Notes: generated by a model not told the origin, from the letters alone. DNA of 31,821 nucleotides from Maritimibacter sp. (GCA_003520545.1 DOUP01000009.1:1-31821); one strand, 5' to 3'. Numbered from the stretch's first letter, positions 23,608-31,661 are shown. Program-made: numbers and translations.

Positions 23608-24021
23608 TCAGGTCAGGATGCGAAGAACCTGGCCGGGATAAATCTTGTCCGGGTGGGTCAGCATGGGCTTGTTCGCCTCGAAAATCTCGTTGTAACGGTT
23701 GCCGTCGCCGAGCGTCTTCTGCGCCACGGCCCAGAGCGTGTCGCCCTTTTCGACGGTGTGGAACAGCGTCTCGGTTTCGACATCTGCCTCGACCGCGGCA
23801 ATCCCATCGACGTTGCCCACGGCGAGAATGACTTTCTCTTTCTCCTCGGTGGTCATGGAGCCACCGGAGACGGTTACCTTGTCGCCATCGACCTTGATCT
23901 CCAGACCGTCGGTCGAAACGCCGAGATCCTCGACCTCTTTCTTCAGGGCTTCTTCGTTCTTGGCGTCTTCGCCACCGAACAGGGTTTTACCGGCACCCTT
24001 CACAAAATTCCAAAGTCCCAT
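23608..24021 (-). CDS. kbp: BON-LysM protein, Kbp/YgaU-like
   Basis: A 137-residue cytoplasmic-type protein with a BON domain (about 22-85) and a C-terminal LysM domain (about 87-136). It opens MGLWNFVKGAG, closely matching E. coli Kbp (YgaU), and shares the NEIFEANKPM and PDKIYPGQVLRI segments. In E. coli Kbp binds potassium and is induced by osmotic stress. I start at the ATG at 24021 because GGAGGG lies 5 bases upstream and the E. coli protein begins at the same point; the in-frame codon at 24033 is inside the ribosome site. Potassium binding here is inferred from the homologue. Confidence 0.9.
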   Translation of the reverse strand: MGLWNFVKGAGKTLFGGEDAKNEEALKKEVEDLGVSTDGLEIKVDGDKVTVSGGSMTTEEKEKVILAVGNVDGIAAVEADVETETLFHTVEKGDTLWAVAQKTLGDGNRYNEIFEANKPMLTHPDKIYPGQVLRILT

Positions 24022-24211
24022 AATGCCCTCCAAGAATGACTATGTCCGTGCGTATGTTGCGCCGCCGATGTGGGCAGGACAAGTGAAAACCCCACCCCCC
24101 GCGGCGGTACATGCGGGATTACTTTGGGGCAAAAACCCTTTGTTTCCGCATTGATTGTGCGTAGGCTTGGCGCAGGGGCAGAGGCCCATGGACTGAACTG
24201 GGAGCACCGAG

Positions 24212-24553
24212 ATGGGCAAACGTGACGAGTTGATCGCGAAATACGCGGATGATCTGAAGAACAAGTGCGGAATGACGCCGGATATGGACCTTCTGACCAA
24301 GGTGACGATCGGCTGTGGCCCGTCGATCTACGATGACGACGCTTCGACAGTCGCGGCCACCCAGGAACATGAGCTTGAGACGGTGAAGAACAATTTCCTC
24401 GTCAAGAAGCTGGGTCTGGCGGACGGCCCGCAGTTGATGGATGCGATCAACGCGGTGATCGAGACCTACGGCAAGTCCGAGCGCAACAAGTATCGCGCGG
24501 TGGTCTATTACATGCTGGTGAAGCATTTCGGCAAAGAGAACGTCTACGGCTAA
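24212..24553 (+). CDS. DUF2853 family protein
   Basis: A 113-residue soluble protein with no signal or membrane segment. It matches what I know of DUF2853: MGKRDELIAKYADDL, DMDLLTKVTIGCGPSIY, NNFLVKKLGL and the closing YYMLVKHFGKENVY are the conserved blocks. The fold is helical; no function is established. It stands alone with its own terminator, and its start has only a weak GGGAG-type ribosome site (24199-24203). Confidence 0.85.
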   Translation: MGKRDELIAKYADDLKNKCGMTPDMDLLTKVTIGCGPSIYDDDASTVAATQEHELETVKNNFLVKKLGLADGPQLMDAINAVIETYGKSERNKYRAVVYYMLVKHFGKENVYG

Positions 24554-24576
24554 GGCGGGACGCATCTGTGAAGTCG

Positions 24577-24603
24577 AAGGGCGGCCTGGCGCCGCCCTTT
24601 TTG
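24577..24603 (+). terminator. Terminator after the DUF2853 gene
   Basis: A perfect 9-bp stem AAGGGCGGC / GCCGCCCTT with loop CTGGC, followed by TTT. It separates DUF2853 from the candidate sRNA downstream. Confidence 0.88.
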
Positions 24604-24629
24604 GTTAACGATCGGTATGGCGTAACGCT

Positions 24630-24658
24630 TTGAAATTGCGTCAAATACTGCGTATCGT
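24630..24658 (+). promoter_or_regulatory. Sigma-70-type promoter candidate for a small RNA
   Basis: TTGAAA (24630-24635, 5 of 6 to the consensus), a 17-bp spacer, then TATCGT (24653-24658). The predicted start, about 7 bases on (around 24665), falls at the beginning of a stable hairpin. Confidence 0.55.
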
Positions 24659-24664
24659 TTCGTT

Positions 24665-24802
24665 GAACCACGCGGGAGAAACCCGTAGGTTCAATTCAAC
24701 GGCCAGGATGGCTGGACCTTCTATTAGAGACACGTGTGGTGCTGAGGGAGCACGTGGGGTGGATGGAGGGTTCGGCGCGGGTGGCCGGACCCTCCATTTT
24801 TT
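24665..24802 (+). ncRNA. Candidate small regulatory RNA (about 138 nt)
   Basis: The 247-bp space between DUF2853 and DUF1761 has no plausible protein gene but does have a complete RNA layout: a promoter at the right spacing, a 5' hairpin TTGAACC-acg-CGGG-agaaa-CCCG-ta-GGTTCAA (24663-24694), a second hairpin CGGCCA-gga-TGGCTG (24700-24714), a third GTGCT-gaggg-AGCAC (24739-24753), and a 14-bp terminator with a T run. I do not recognise a known RNA family (not 6S, tmRNA, SRP RNA or RNase P). One caution is that the T run is also the complement of the convergent DUF1761 stop region. Confidence 0.5.
24763..24802 (+). terminator. Strong Rho-independent terminator of the candidate sRNA
   Basis: A 14-bp stem, ATGGAGGGTTCGGC / GCCGGACCCTCCAT (one T-G pair), with loop GCGGGTG and six T residues on the plus strand. 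On the minus strand no T run follows, so the orientation favours plus-strand transcription even though it lies just beyond the DUF1761 stop. Confidence 0.8.
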
Positions 24803-25193
24803 ATCCGAACACCGTCAGAACGCCGCCGATGATCGCGCACCCGAACACGGCATATCCGCCGTCGATCACGGAGAGCAGGAACGAACGTCCAGCGTAGGCA
24901 TTGTTGATGATCGTCCAGGGCGTGATGAAGAAAAGCCCGATGCCAAGCCCGGCCACCAGTCCTTTGTCGATGGTGTCGATGGCGGCCATGGCGAAGATAT
25001 GCCGCATGAATCCGGCCACGACGATCATCATGATGAAGGAAATGATGAAGGGAAGCGCGCCCCCCAGCGGCTTGCCGTCGGCGCCGACCTTGACCTCGGA
25101 CACGCGCATCCATGGTTTCGACAGAACCATGTACCAGGCCGCGCCGAAGACCCATGATGCTGCTGCGGCGACCAGAATTGCGATGATACCCAT
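24801..25193 (-). CDS. DUF1761 integral membrane protein
   Basis: A 130-residue protein with about four hydrophobic segments (around 3-20, 47-70, 78-95 and 105-128). I start at the ATG at 25193 (MGIIAILVAAAASWVFGAAWY), with GAGGAGGGG 5 bases upstream; the frame continues upstream only as the shadow of the EVE gene. The FGAAWYMVLSKPWM opening is characteristic of DUF1761 (PF08570-like). No function is known for the family. It is 53 bp downstream of the EVE gene in the same direction and may be read through from that operon. Confidence 0.83.
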   Translation of the reverse strand: MGIIAILVAAAASWVFGAAWYMVLSKPWMRVSEVKVGADGKPLGGALPFIISFIMMIVVAGFMRHIFAMAAIDTIDKGLVAGLGIGLFFITPWTIINNAYAGRSFLLSVIDGGYAVFGCAIIGGVLTVFG

Positions 25194-25246
25194 GTTACCC
25201 CTCCTCGATTGGATGGGGTAACTATGCCGGGGCGCGGCATTCTGGC

Positions 25247-25666
25247 CTAGTCTTTTTCGCCGGCCAATTCGAGAACGATGTTCCACTCGTCCTCGGTCAC
25301 GGGTTGCACCGAGAGGCGTGAGTTCTTGACCAGAACCATGTCGGCGAGTCGAGGTTCCTCCTTGATCATGTCGAGCGTGACCGGGTTTTCGATGGGGCGC
25401 ACCGCCTTGATGTCCACGCATTCCCAACGCGCGTCGTCGGTGGTCGAATCCGGGTGAATCTCGGCGCAGACCTCGACGATGCCGACGATCCGTTTCTCGT
25501 TCACGGAGTGGTAGAAAAAGCCGAGGTCGCCGAGCTTCATCTCCCGCATGAAATTGCGCGCCTGGTAGTTGCGCACGCCGTCCCACTCCTCGCCCGCATC
25601 ACCCTTGGCGACCTGGTCGTCCCAGCCCCAGGTGTTCGGTTCGGACTTGAAGAGCCAATAAGCCAT
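25247..25666 (-). CDS. EVE (PUA-like) domain protein
   Basis: A 139-residue protein that is almost wholly an EVE domain, a PUA/YTH-related fold that in other proteins recognises modified bases in DNA or RNA. It begins at the ATG at 25666, whose bases overlap the YciI stop (TGATG). The hallmarks are YWLFKSEPNTWGWDDQ, WDGVRNYQARNFMREMKLGD and GFFYHSVNEKRIVGIVEV. The conserved serine/tryptophan/asparagine pocket residues are present. The ligand in free-standing bacterial EVE proteins is unsettled. Last of a gpsA-yciI-EVE coupled set after tsaD. Confidence 0.9.
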   Translation of the reverse strand: MAYWLFKSEPNTWGWDDQVAKGDAGEEWDGVRNYQARNFMREMKLGDLGFFYHSVNEKRIVGIVEVCAEIHPDSTTDDARWECVDIKAVRPIENPVTLDMIKEEPRLADMVLVKNSRLSVQPVTEDEWNIVLELAGEKD

Positions 25667-25935
25667 CAGCCCACCACCTTTTTCCATTCCTCGATCCGCA
25701 CGTCGGAGAAAAGCCCCGCTTTTGCATAGGGATCACCGTCCGCCCAATCCTGCGCCGCCTCGCGCGTGGTCACGGACAGGATCACGAGCGAGCCGCACAT
25801 GTCGCCGTTCACGTCAAGGAAGGGACCAGCCTGCAACACGAGGCCAGTGTCTTGGATATAGGCGAGGTGGGCGTCGCGGTTGGATTTGCGGGTTTCGAGC
25901 GCGCCGGGTTTATCGGTGCAGATGACAGCAAACAT
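25666..25935 (-). CDS. YciI-family protein
   Basis: An 89-residue ferredoxin-like-fold protein of the YciI family. Its start abuts the gpsA stop (TGAATG) and its stop overlaps the EVE start by 1 base, so all three are translationally linked. Conserved features are MFAVICTDKPG, the histidine in RDAHLAYI, GPFLDVNGDMCGSLVI and DPYAKAGLFSDVRIEEWKK. The family's conserved His-Asp pair suggests a small-molecule enzyme, but no reaction is established for this group. Confidence 0.9.
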   Translation of the reverse strand: MFAVICTDKPGALETRKSNRDAHLAYIQDTGLVLQAGPFLDVNGDMCGSLVILSVTTREAAQDWADGDPYAKAGLFSDVRIEEWKKVVG

Positions 25936-26880
25936 TCATTCCTCCTTAAGCGGCCGGGCGAGGAGCATCTCGCTCGCCTCCCGGATCGTGATGTGATGGG
26001 CCATGACGGCAACCACCATGTTGGTGATGGGCATATCAATCTGGGCCTTTTCGGCAGCAATAGAGACTGCCTTCGCGGTTGCCTGCCCTTCGATGGTGAT
26101 ACCTTTGGCGGGCGGTTCGCCGCGTCCGAGCGCGATACCGTAGGCGTAGTTTCGCGATTTTTCGGATGTGCAGGTCAGGGCCAGATCGCCGAAGCCGGAG
26201 AGGCCCTGAAGCGTGTCCGCTTCGGCTCCACGGGCGATGGCAAAGCGGTTCATTTCGGCAAACCCCCGGGTCATGAGCGCGGCGCGGGCGCTTTCCCCGA
26301 GCCCGGCTCCGATGGCAAGTCCGCAGGCGATGGCAATGACGTTCTTCATCGCGCCGCCCGTCGCGACGCCGGTCAGGTCGGTTGAACGGTAAAGGCGCAG
26401 GTTGGAGCCAGAGAGTGCGTTTTGGAGCGGTTCGGGGTCGGCGGCGGCGACGGTGAGGGCGGTTGGCAAGCCAGCCGCCACATCGACCGCGAAGCTGGGG
26501 CCGGACAGAAGCGCGGGGGTCGCGTCCGGGCAGATCCGGGTGATGATTTCGGCCGGGCTTTCGCCGGTTGAGACGTCGATGCCCTTGCAGGTCGCGACCA
26601 GCGTGCGGCCTTTAAAGCGATCCGCGTGCTTGGACAGGAAGCTTGCCAGCTGTTGCATTGGCACGGCGAGTAGCACGATGTCGTCCTCCGCGTCGTCCAG
26701 ATCGCCCGTCACGGTAAGCGCGTCGGGAAAGCTGAACCCAGGCAGGCGCCGGGTGTTATCGCGGGTCGTGGCCATGTTGCCGGGGTCGCGCGCCCAGAGC
26801 GTTACCGGTGTTTCGCTGCGTGCAATCGCGATTGCAAGAGAGGTGCCGAAGGCCCCGGCGCCCAGGATGGAAACGCTCAT
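25936..26880 (-). CDS. gpsA: Glycerol-3-phosphate dehydrogenase [NAD(P)+]
   Basis: A 314-residue cytoplasmic enzyme that reduces dihydroxyacetone phosphate to sn-glycerol 3-phosphate, the start of phospholipid synthesis. The dinucleotide loop LGAGAFGTSLA is at 6-16, WARDP lies in the second strand, and the substrate-domain motifs SGPSFAVDVAAGLPTA, GGAMKNVIAIACGLA and LSGFGDLALTC are all in place. Its ATG overlaps the tsaD stop (ATGA, 26877-26880). The tsaD-gpsA pairing is frequent in Rhodobacterales. Confidence 0.97.
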   Translation of the reverse strand: MSVSILGAGAFGTSLAIAIARSETPVTLWARDPGNMATTRDNTRRLPGFSFPDALTVTGDLDDAEDDIVLLAVPMQQLASFLSKHADRFKGRTLVATCKGIDVSTGESPAEIITRICPDATPALLSGPSFAVDVAAGLPTALTVAAADPEPLQNALSGSNLRLYRSTDLTGVATGGAMKNVIAIACGLAIGAGLGESARAALMTRGFAEMNRFAIARGAEADTLQGLSGFGDLALTCTSEKSRNYAYGIALGRGEPPAKGITIEGQATAKAVSIAAEKAQIDMPITNMVVAVMAHHITIREASEMLLARPLKEE

Positions 26881-27968
26881 GCTTTGGCTCCTTTCTTGCC
26901 CGATCCCAACATGGGTGCGGCGCTCGTGTCGAGCGGCCAGCGGGGGCGGGCGGCCAGGGTCATATCATCGCGTGAACCTGCGCGGAATTTCTCGATGCCC
27001 GCCCAAGCGATCATCGCGGCATTGTCGGTGCACAGGGCGAGCGGTGGGGCTAGGAAGTCCGCGCCCTTTTCATGGGAAATAGTCTCTAATGCGGCCCGAA
27101 TAGACGTGTTGGCCGCGACGCCCCCGGCCACGGCGATCAGTGGTTTTTCAGTGTCGAGCGCGAGGTAGGCGTCCAGGGCGCGGCGGGATTTTTCAGCAAG
27201 GACGTCCGTGACAGCGGCCTGAAACCCGGCGCAAAGATCCGCCCGGTCCTGTTCCGTGATACCGCCCTTCTCCGACACAAGCTTGTCGCGTTCGCGCAGA
27301 AGCGCGGTCTTGAGACCGGAAAAGGACATGTCGCATCCGGGGCGATCCAGAAGCGGACGGGGCAGCCTGAACCGTTTCGGGTCGCCTTTGGCCGCTTCAC
27401 GCTCGACCGAGGGGCCGCCCGGCTGCGGCAGGCCCAGAAGGCGTGCAGTCTTGTCAAAGGCTTCGCCCGGTGCATCGTCGATGGTTCCGCCAAGCCGTTT
27501 GAAACTGTCGGACCCTTCGGCAACAAGGAACTGACAATGTCCGCCAGACACCAAGAGCATGAGATAGGGGTAGCCCGCGTTATCCGTCAGCCGCGGGGTG
27601 AGCGCGTGACCGGCAAGGTGGTTCACGCCGATCAAGGGCAGGCCGGTGGCGGCTGCAATCCCTTTGGCTGTCATGACGCCTGCCAGCACGCCTCCGATCA
27701 GGCCCGGACCGGCGGTCACGGCGATGGCGTCGAGGTCGTGCAGGGTGAGACCGGCGGTGGCCAATGCCTCTTCCACGCAAAGATCGAGTTTCTCGGTGTG
27801 CGCCCGCGCGGCGATCTCGGGCACGACGCCGCCAAAGTCCGCGTGCAATTCGGTTTGCCCGGCCACGATCGACGCGAGAATGTCGGTTTCGGTCCCTGCG
27901 CGCACGATGGCGGCAGCGGTATCGTCACAGGAGCTTTCCAGCCCAAGAATGGTGATCGTGTCAGACAT
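26877..27968 (-). CDS. tsaD: tRNA N6-threonylcarbamoyladenosine transferase TsaD
   Basis: A 363-residue ASKHA-fold enzyme that transfers the threonylcarbamoyl group to A37 of tRNA, with TsaB, TsaC and TsaE. I start at the ATG at 27968 (MSDTITILGLESSCDDT). The metal-binding histidines are His117 and His121 in NHLAGH. SGGHCQF, GEAFDKTARLLGL, CDMSFSGLKTAL, AVAGGVAANTSIR and CTDNAAMIAW are the usual blocks. The frame extends upstream to the hemD side but without conserved sequence. Divergent from hemD, with 72 bp between the starts; hemC, which often sits nearby in relatives, is absent from this gap. Confidence 0.97.
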   Translation of the reverse strand: MSDTITILGLESSCDDTAAAIVRAGTETDILASIVAGQTELHADFGGVVPEIAARAHTEKLDLCVEEALATAGLTLHDLDAIAVTAGPGLIGGVLAGVMTAKGIAAATGLPLIGVNHLAGHALTPRLTDNAGYPYLMLLVSGGHCQFLVAEGSDSFKRLGGTIDDAPGEAFDKTARLLGLPQPGGPSVEREAAKGDPKRFRLPRPLLDRPGCDMSFSGLKTALLRERDKLVSEKGGITEQDRADLCAGFQAAVTDVLAEKSRRALDAYLALDTEKPLIAVAGGVAANTSIRAALETISHEKGADFLAPPLALCTDNAAMIAWAGIEKFRAGSRDDMTLAARPRWPLDTSAAPMLGSGKKGAKA

Positions 27969-28040
27969 GGCGCCCCGGTTGCGGGAAGGGTTCTGCCGGG
28001 ATAGCAACGAAGTTAGGTCCAGACAATCCCGTGAGACGCC

Positions 28041-28703
28041 ATGCCCCCGTTGCCAACCCTTGTCCTGACGCGCCCGGAAGAGGCGTCGCGGCGTGTGGCG
28101 GAGCAATACCCGGGGCCGGTCGTGATCTCGCCGGTGCTGCGGATCGAGAGCGCCGGGGCAGCGGTCGATCCGCGCAACTATTCGGGCGTGATCCTGACGT
28201 CGGCCAATGCGGTGGCAGCGCTTCCCGACCTCGCCGGATTGCCCGCCTATGTCGTCGGTGCGCGGACGGCAGCGGTCTGTGGCGCGAAGGTTCAGCTTGT
28301 CGCGCGTGACGCTGAGGATCTGATCAAGCGTATCCGGGCACAGGGGCCGCTGCTTCATGCACATGGCCGCGAGACACGCGGAGATATCGCCGAACGGCTG
28401 ACATCCGCGGGAATAGAGACGCATTCAGTTGTGGTTTATGACCAGATCGCGCTTCCCCTCAACCGGGAGGCCCGAGATGCCCTGTCGCGCGGAGATCCTG
28501 CCATTCTGCCCCTTTGGTCTCCGCGTAGTGCGACATTGGTCGGGGAACAAACCGGCGGGGTTCCGGCTTCAGTTAGGGTGATCGCCTTGAGCGAGGCGGT
28601 TGCAGAAGCCTGGCGCGAAGCGACCGGGGCGGAGGCGCACATTTGTCCGGCGCCATCGGGCGAGGCGATGATGCTCCAAATTGACGCGGCGGCGAGAGGG
28701 TGA
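28041..28703 (+). CDS. hemD: Uroporphyrinogen-III synthase
   Basis: A 220-residue enzyme that closes and inverts ring D of hydroxymethylbilane to make uroporphyrinogen III, at the branch to heme, bacteriochlorophyll and cobalamin. The family is poorly conserved; support comes from the LVLTRPEEASRRV start, GVILTSANAV, YVVGARTAAV, LHAHGRETRGDIAERL, VYDQIALP and the LWSPRSA block, all in the expected order, together with the mic60-hemY context. Divergent from tsaD. There is an 86-bp gap to the next gene. Confidence 0.88.
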   Translation: MPPLPTLVLTRPEEASRRVAEQYPGPVVISPVLRIESAGAAVDPRNYSGVILTSANAVAALPDLAGLPAYVVGARTAAVCGAKVQLVARDAEDLIKRIRAQGPLLHAHGRETRGDIAERLTSAGIETHSVVVYDQIALPLNREARDALSRGDPAILPLWSPRSATLVGEQTGGVPASVRVIALSEAVAEAWREATGAEAHICPAPSGEAMMLQIDAAARG

Positions 28704-28789
28704 CGCGCCTTGAGGCTCCCTCGCCCCACCGCTAAGGTCGATCCTGCTGGCCAGATCATTGGCCGCAACGAGAGATTCGAGAGGTTAGC

Positions 28790-30109
28790 GTGGCGAAATC
28801 CCCGAAAAGCGACAAGAACTCTGACGATCCTCAGGTTGAGGACGGCAAGGTTGCTGAAGACGCCGTGGAAGACGCGGTGGTGATCGAAGAAAACGCGGCT
28901 GACGAGGATACGGCGGAAAACAGCCCTGAAACTGATGAGGCGGTCGGTGAGGCCGAGCCAGTAGATAGCGACAGCGATGTTTCGGACGCGGCTGACGATG
29001 CTGAGCCGGTCGATGAAACCGCAGAGGACGTTGATCCCGATGACACGGGCGATACCGTTGACGGGTCGCAACAGACACCAGAAACGCTCCCGGTCGTGAC
29101 TGAGGGGCAGACCCGTTCCGGCGGCGCCGGGTTCCTGGGGTTCGTGCTGGGTGGCGTGATCGCCGGTGTGATCGGATTCGGCGCCGCGCAGTATGTGAAC
29201 GGCGGTTGGCCGTTCGGCGCCACGGACGCCGAAGACCCGCTCGCGTCCGCGATGGAGACGCAGACGGCGGATATTGCCGCGCTTCGTGAGCAGGTCGAAA
29301 GCAACGGCGAGACCTTGAGCACCCTCGTAAGCGATACCTCGCTCGAAGAGCTGGGCGGGCAATTGCGTGCGGACATTGTCGCGACGCAAAGCCGGATCGA
29401 AGAAATGAGTGGTCGGCTGAGTGATCTGGACGAGCGGATCACGGCGCTTGAAAAGATGCCACAGGGCGACAGCGCGGAAGCCGCCGAAGCGGCTGCGGCG
29501 GCCTATGAACGCGAACTGGCGGGTATGCGCGAGATGCTGGATCGTGAGATTGCAGCGCTTCAGGCCCAGCAGGAAGACGCGGAAACGCTTCAACAGAATG
29601 CCGCCGAGGCCGCGCAGGCCTCGTCCGCGCGTGCAGCGATGAGCCGGATCATGGCGGCGTTGGACAGCGGGCAGCCCTTTGACGATGCGCTGTTCGATTT
29701 GAGCACCGCGACCGGCACAGATGCGCCGACTGGCCTCGCCTCCGTTGCCTCCGACGGCGTGCCGACGCTGGCCGAATTGCGGGACAGCTTCCCCGACGCT
29801 GCCCGCGAGGCGCTGGACGACAGCCTGCGCGCGATGGTCGAGGCCGGTGAGATCGGCCGGGGCGAGGCGTTCTTGCGCACCCAGCTCGGGTCCCGGTCGC
29901 TTGAGCCGCAGGAAGGCGACGATCCGGACGCGATCCTGAGCCGCGCGGAGTTTGAATTGAAGAACGGTCGGATCGGCGCGGCATTGGACGAATTGTCCGC
30001 GATGCCGGAAGCGGCGCAGCCTGCGCTGTCCGATTGGATCCAGATGGCCCGAACACGGCAAGCGGCGCTCGCTGCCGGGTCCGAGTTGAGCCAAACCCTG
30101 AACCAGTGA
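28790..30109 (+). CDS. Mitofilin/Mic60-family membrane protein
   Basis: A 439-residue protein starting at a GTG (28790) with GAGAGG 6 bases upstream. The first 110 residues are a very acidic, disordered cytoplasmic arm. One membrane segment (about 113-136, GFLGFVLGGVIAGVIGFGAA) follows, then a periplasmic coiled coil (about 155-290), then a C-terminal mitofilin-like helical domain (about 295-420). Alphaproteobacterial Mic60 is the ancestor of the mitochondrial MICOS crista-junction protein and shapes intracytoplasmic membranes in some species. Its place between hemD and hemY is the conserved position for this family, which supports the call. Confidence 0.85.
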   Translation: MAKSPKSDKNSDDPQVEDGKVAEDAVEDAVVIEENAADEDTAENSPETDEAVGEAEPVDSDSDVSDAADDAEPVDETAEDVDPDDTGDTVDGSQQTPETLPVVTEGQTRSGGAGFLGFVLGGVIAGVIGFGAAQYVNGGWPFGATDAEDPLASAMETQTADIAALREQVESNGETLSTLVSDTSLEELGGQLRADIVATQSRIEEMSGRLSDLDERITALEKMPQGDSAEAAEAAAAAYERELAGMREMLDREIAALQAQQEDAETLQQNAAEAAQASSARAAMSRIMAALDSGQPFDDALFDLSTATGTDAPTGLASVASDGVPTLAELRDSFPDAAREALDDSLRAMVEAGEIGRGEAFLRTQLGSRSLEPQEGDDPDAILSRAEFELKNGRIGAALDELSAMPEAAQPALSDWIQMARTRQAALAAGSELSQTLNQ

Positions 30110-30119
30110 GGATGACATC

Positions 30120-31661
30120 ATGATTTGGTCCCTGTTCAAGATCATCCTCTTCGTCGTGCTGATCGGTGCGGCGACCGTTGGTGCCTCCTACCTGTTGGAA
30201 ACCAATGGCGGCATTCGCATCGACGTGGGCGCGATGGAATTCAACCTGGGCGCTTTGCAGGCTGTCATCGTGCTGGTGGTGTTGGTGATCGCACTTTGGG
30301 TTCTTCTCAAGATTGCCGGGCTGATCGTGGCGACGGTGCGGTTCCTGAACGGAGACGAGACCGCGATTTCGCGTCATTTCGACCGGAACCGGGAACGCAA
30401 GGGTTATGCGGCCCTGGCCGATGGGCTGATGGCGCTGGCGTCTGGCGAGGAACGTGTCGCGATGACCAAGGCGGCCCGGGCGGAGCGGTATCTGCGGCGT
30501 CCGGAGCTCACCAACCTGATCACCGCGCAGGCGGCGGAAATGGCCGGTGATCGGCGCAAGGCGACCGAGGTTTACAAGCGCCTGCTCACCGATGAACGCA
30601 CCCGTTTCGTTGGCGTGCGCGGGTTGATGAAGCAAAAGCTCGAAGAGGGTGACACCGAGACGGCGATTAAGCTGGCCGAAAAGGCCTTCGCTCTGAAACC
30701 GCAACATGCCGAAACGGGCGACGTGTTGCTGGCGCTGCAAGCGACCCAGAACGATTGGCACGGCGCGCGGGAAACGCTGGGCAAGAAGGTCAAACACGGC
30801 GCGCTGCCAAAGGACGTGGGCAAGCGACGCGACGCCGTGCTGGCGCTTCAGGAAGCCAAGGGGATTTTCGAGGACGGCAATTCGATACGCGCCCGTGAAG
30901 CGGCGATCGAGGCGAACCACAAGTCTCCGGACCTGATCCCAGCCTCTGTCATGGCGGCGCGGGCCTATCTGAAGCAGGACAACCCACGCTACGCCGCGCG
31001 GGTTCTATCGAAAACCTGGAAGGTGCATCCGCATCCGGAGCTGGCGGCGGCCTATGCCGAGATCAAACCCAATGAGACACCGACCGAGCGGATCAAACGT
31101 TTTCGCACGCTGACGAAAGCCAAGCCCGACCACCCCGAGACCAAGATGCTTCTGGCGGAGCTCTATATCGGGGCCGAGGACTGGACCAAGGCGCGTGAGG
31201 CGCTGGGCGATCTGCCGGAAACGAAGCCGACCCAACGGGTTCTGACCCTGATGGCGGCTATCGAGCGCGGCGAAAATGCGCCGGAGATGGATATCCGGGC
31301 CCTGTTGACCAAGGCGGTCACCGCACCGCGCGGGCCACAGTGGGTCTGTGACAAGTGCAACCATATCCACGCCGAATGGACCCCGGTCTGCGGCAATTGC
31401 GGGGCCTTCGACACGCTGTCCTGGCGGGAGCCGGAGACAACGGAAACCCGCACGCCCGGATCGGACAAGGTCAATTCCCTGCTCGTCGGTGCGCCAGACA
31501 TAGCGCCCGACGCGGAAATGGTCGTGGACGCCGAAGACGACCCCGCCGAGCGGGAGCAACTTGTTGACGAGGCGGCGGCCGAAGTGATCGAAGGCGAAGC
31601 GAAAGAGGCCGGGGCCGACGACGCTGAGGACATTGAAGACACCGACAAAGAGAAGTCCTGA
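30120..31661 (+). CDS. hemY: HemY-family TPR membrane protein with a C-terminal zinc ribbon
   Basis: A 513-residue protein, longer than the roughly 400 of enterobacterial HemY. Two N-terminal membrane segments (about 7-26 and 45-74) are followed by NGDETAISRHFDRNRERKG, the HemY_N signature, then several TPR-like repeats (about 110-380). A treble-clef-like ribbon has Cys410, Cys413, Cys424 and Cys427 (VCDKCNHIH...PVCGNCGAFDTL). The last 70 residues are acidic and probably disordered. Despite its name this family is not protoporphyrinogen oxidase; its role next to heme genes is undefined. The start is 11 bp after the mic60-like stop, so the two are co-translated. Confidence 0.87.
   Translation: MIWSLFKIILFVVLIGAATVGASYLLETNGGIRIDVGAMEFNLGALQAVIVLVVLVIALWVLLKIAGLIVATVRFLNGDETAISRHFDRNRERKGYAALADGLMALASGEERVAMTKAARAERYLRRPELTNLITAQAAEMAGDRRKATEVYKRLLTDERTRFVGVRGLMKQKLEEGDTETAIKLAEKAFALKPQHAETGDVLLALQATQNDWHGARETLGKKVKHGALPKDVGKRRDAVLALQEAKGIFEDGNSIRAREAAIEANHKSPDLIPASVMAARAYLKQDNPRYAARVLSKTWKVHPHPELAAAYAEIKPNETPTERIKRFRTLTKAKPDHPETKMLLAELYIGAEDWTKAREALGDLPETKPTQRVLTLMAAIERGENAPEMDIRALLTKAVTAPRGPQWVCDKCNHIHAEWTPVCGNCGAFDTLSWREPETTETRTPGSDKVNSLLVGAPDIAPDAEMVVDAEDDPAEREQLVDEAAAEVIEGEAKEAGADDAEDIEDTDKEKS

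Noticed and set aside
28436..30920. Two long minus-strand open frames opposite hemD, the mitofilin-like gene and hemY
   Set aside because: They mirror the real plus-strand genes, lack credible starts and have low-complexity Arg/Gly/His composition.
30120..31661. Protoporphyrinogen oxidase (the other use of the name HemY)
   Set aside because: There is no FAD-binding motif; the protein has two membrane segments, TPR-like repeats and a zinc ribbon.
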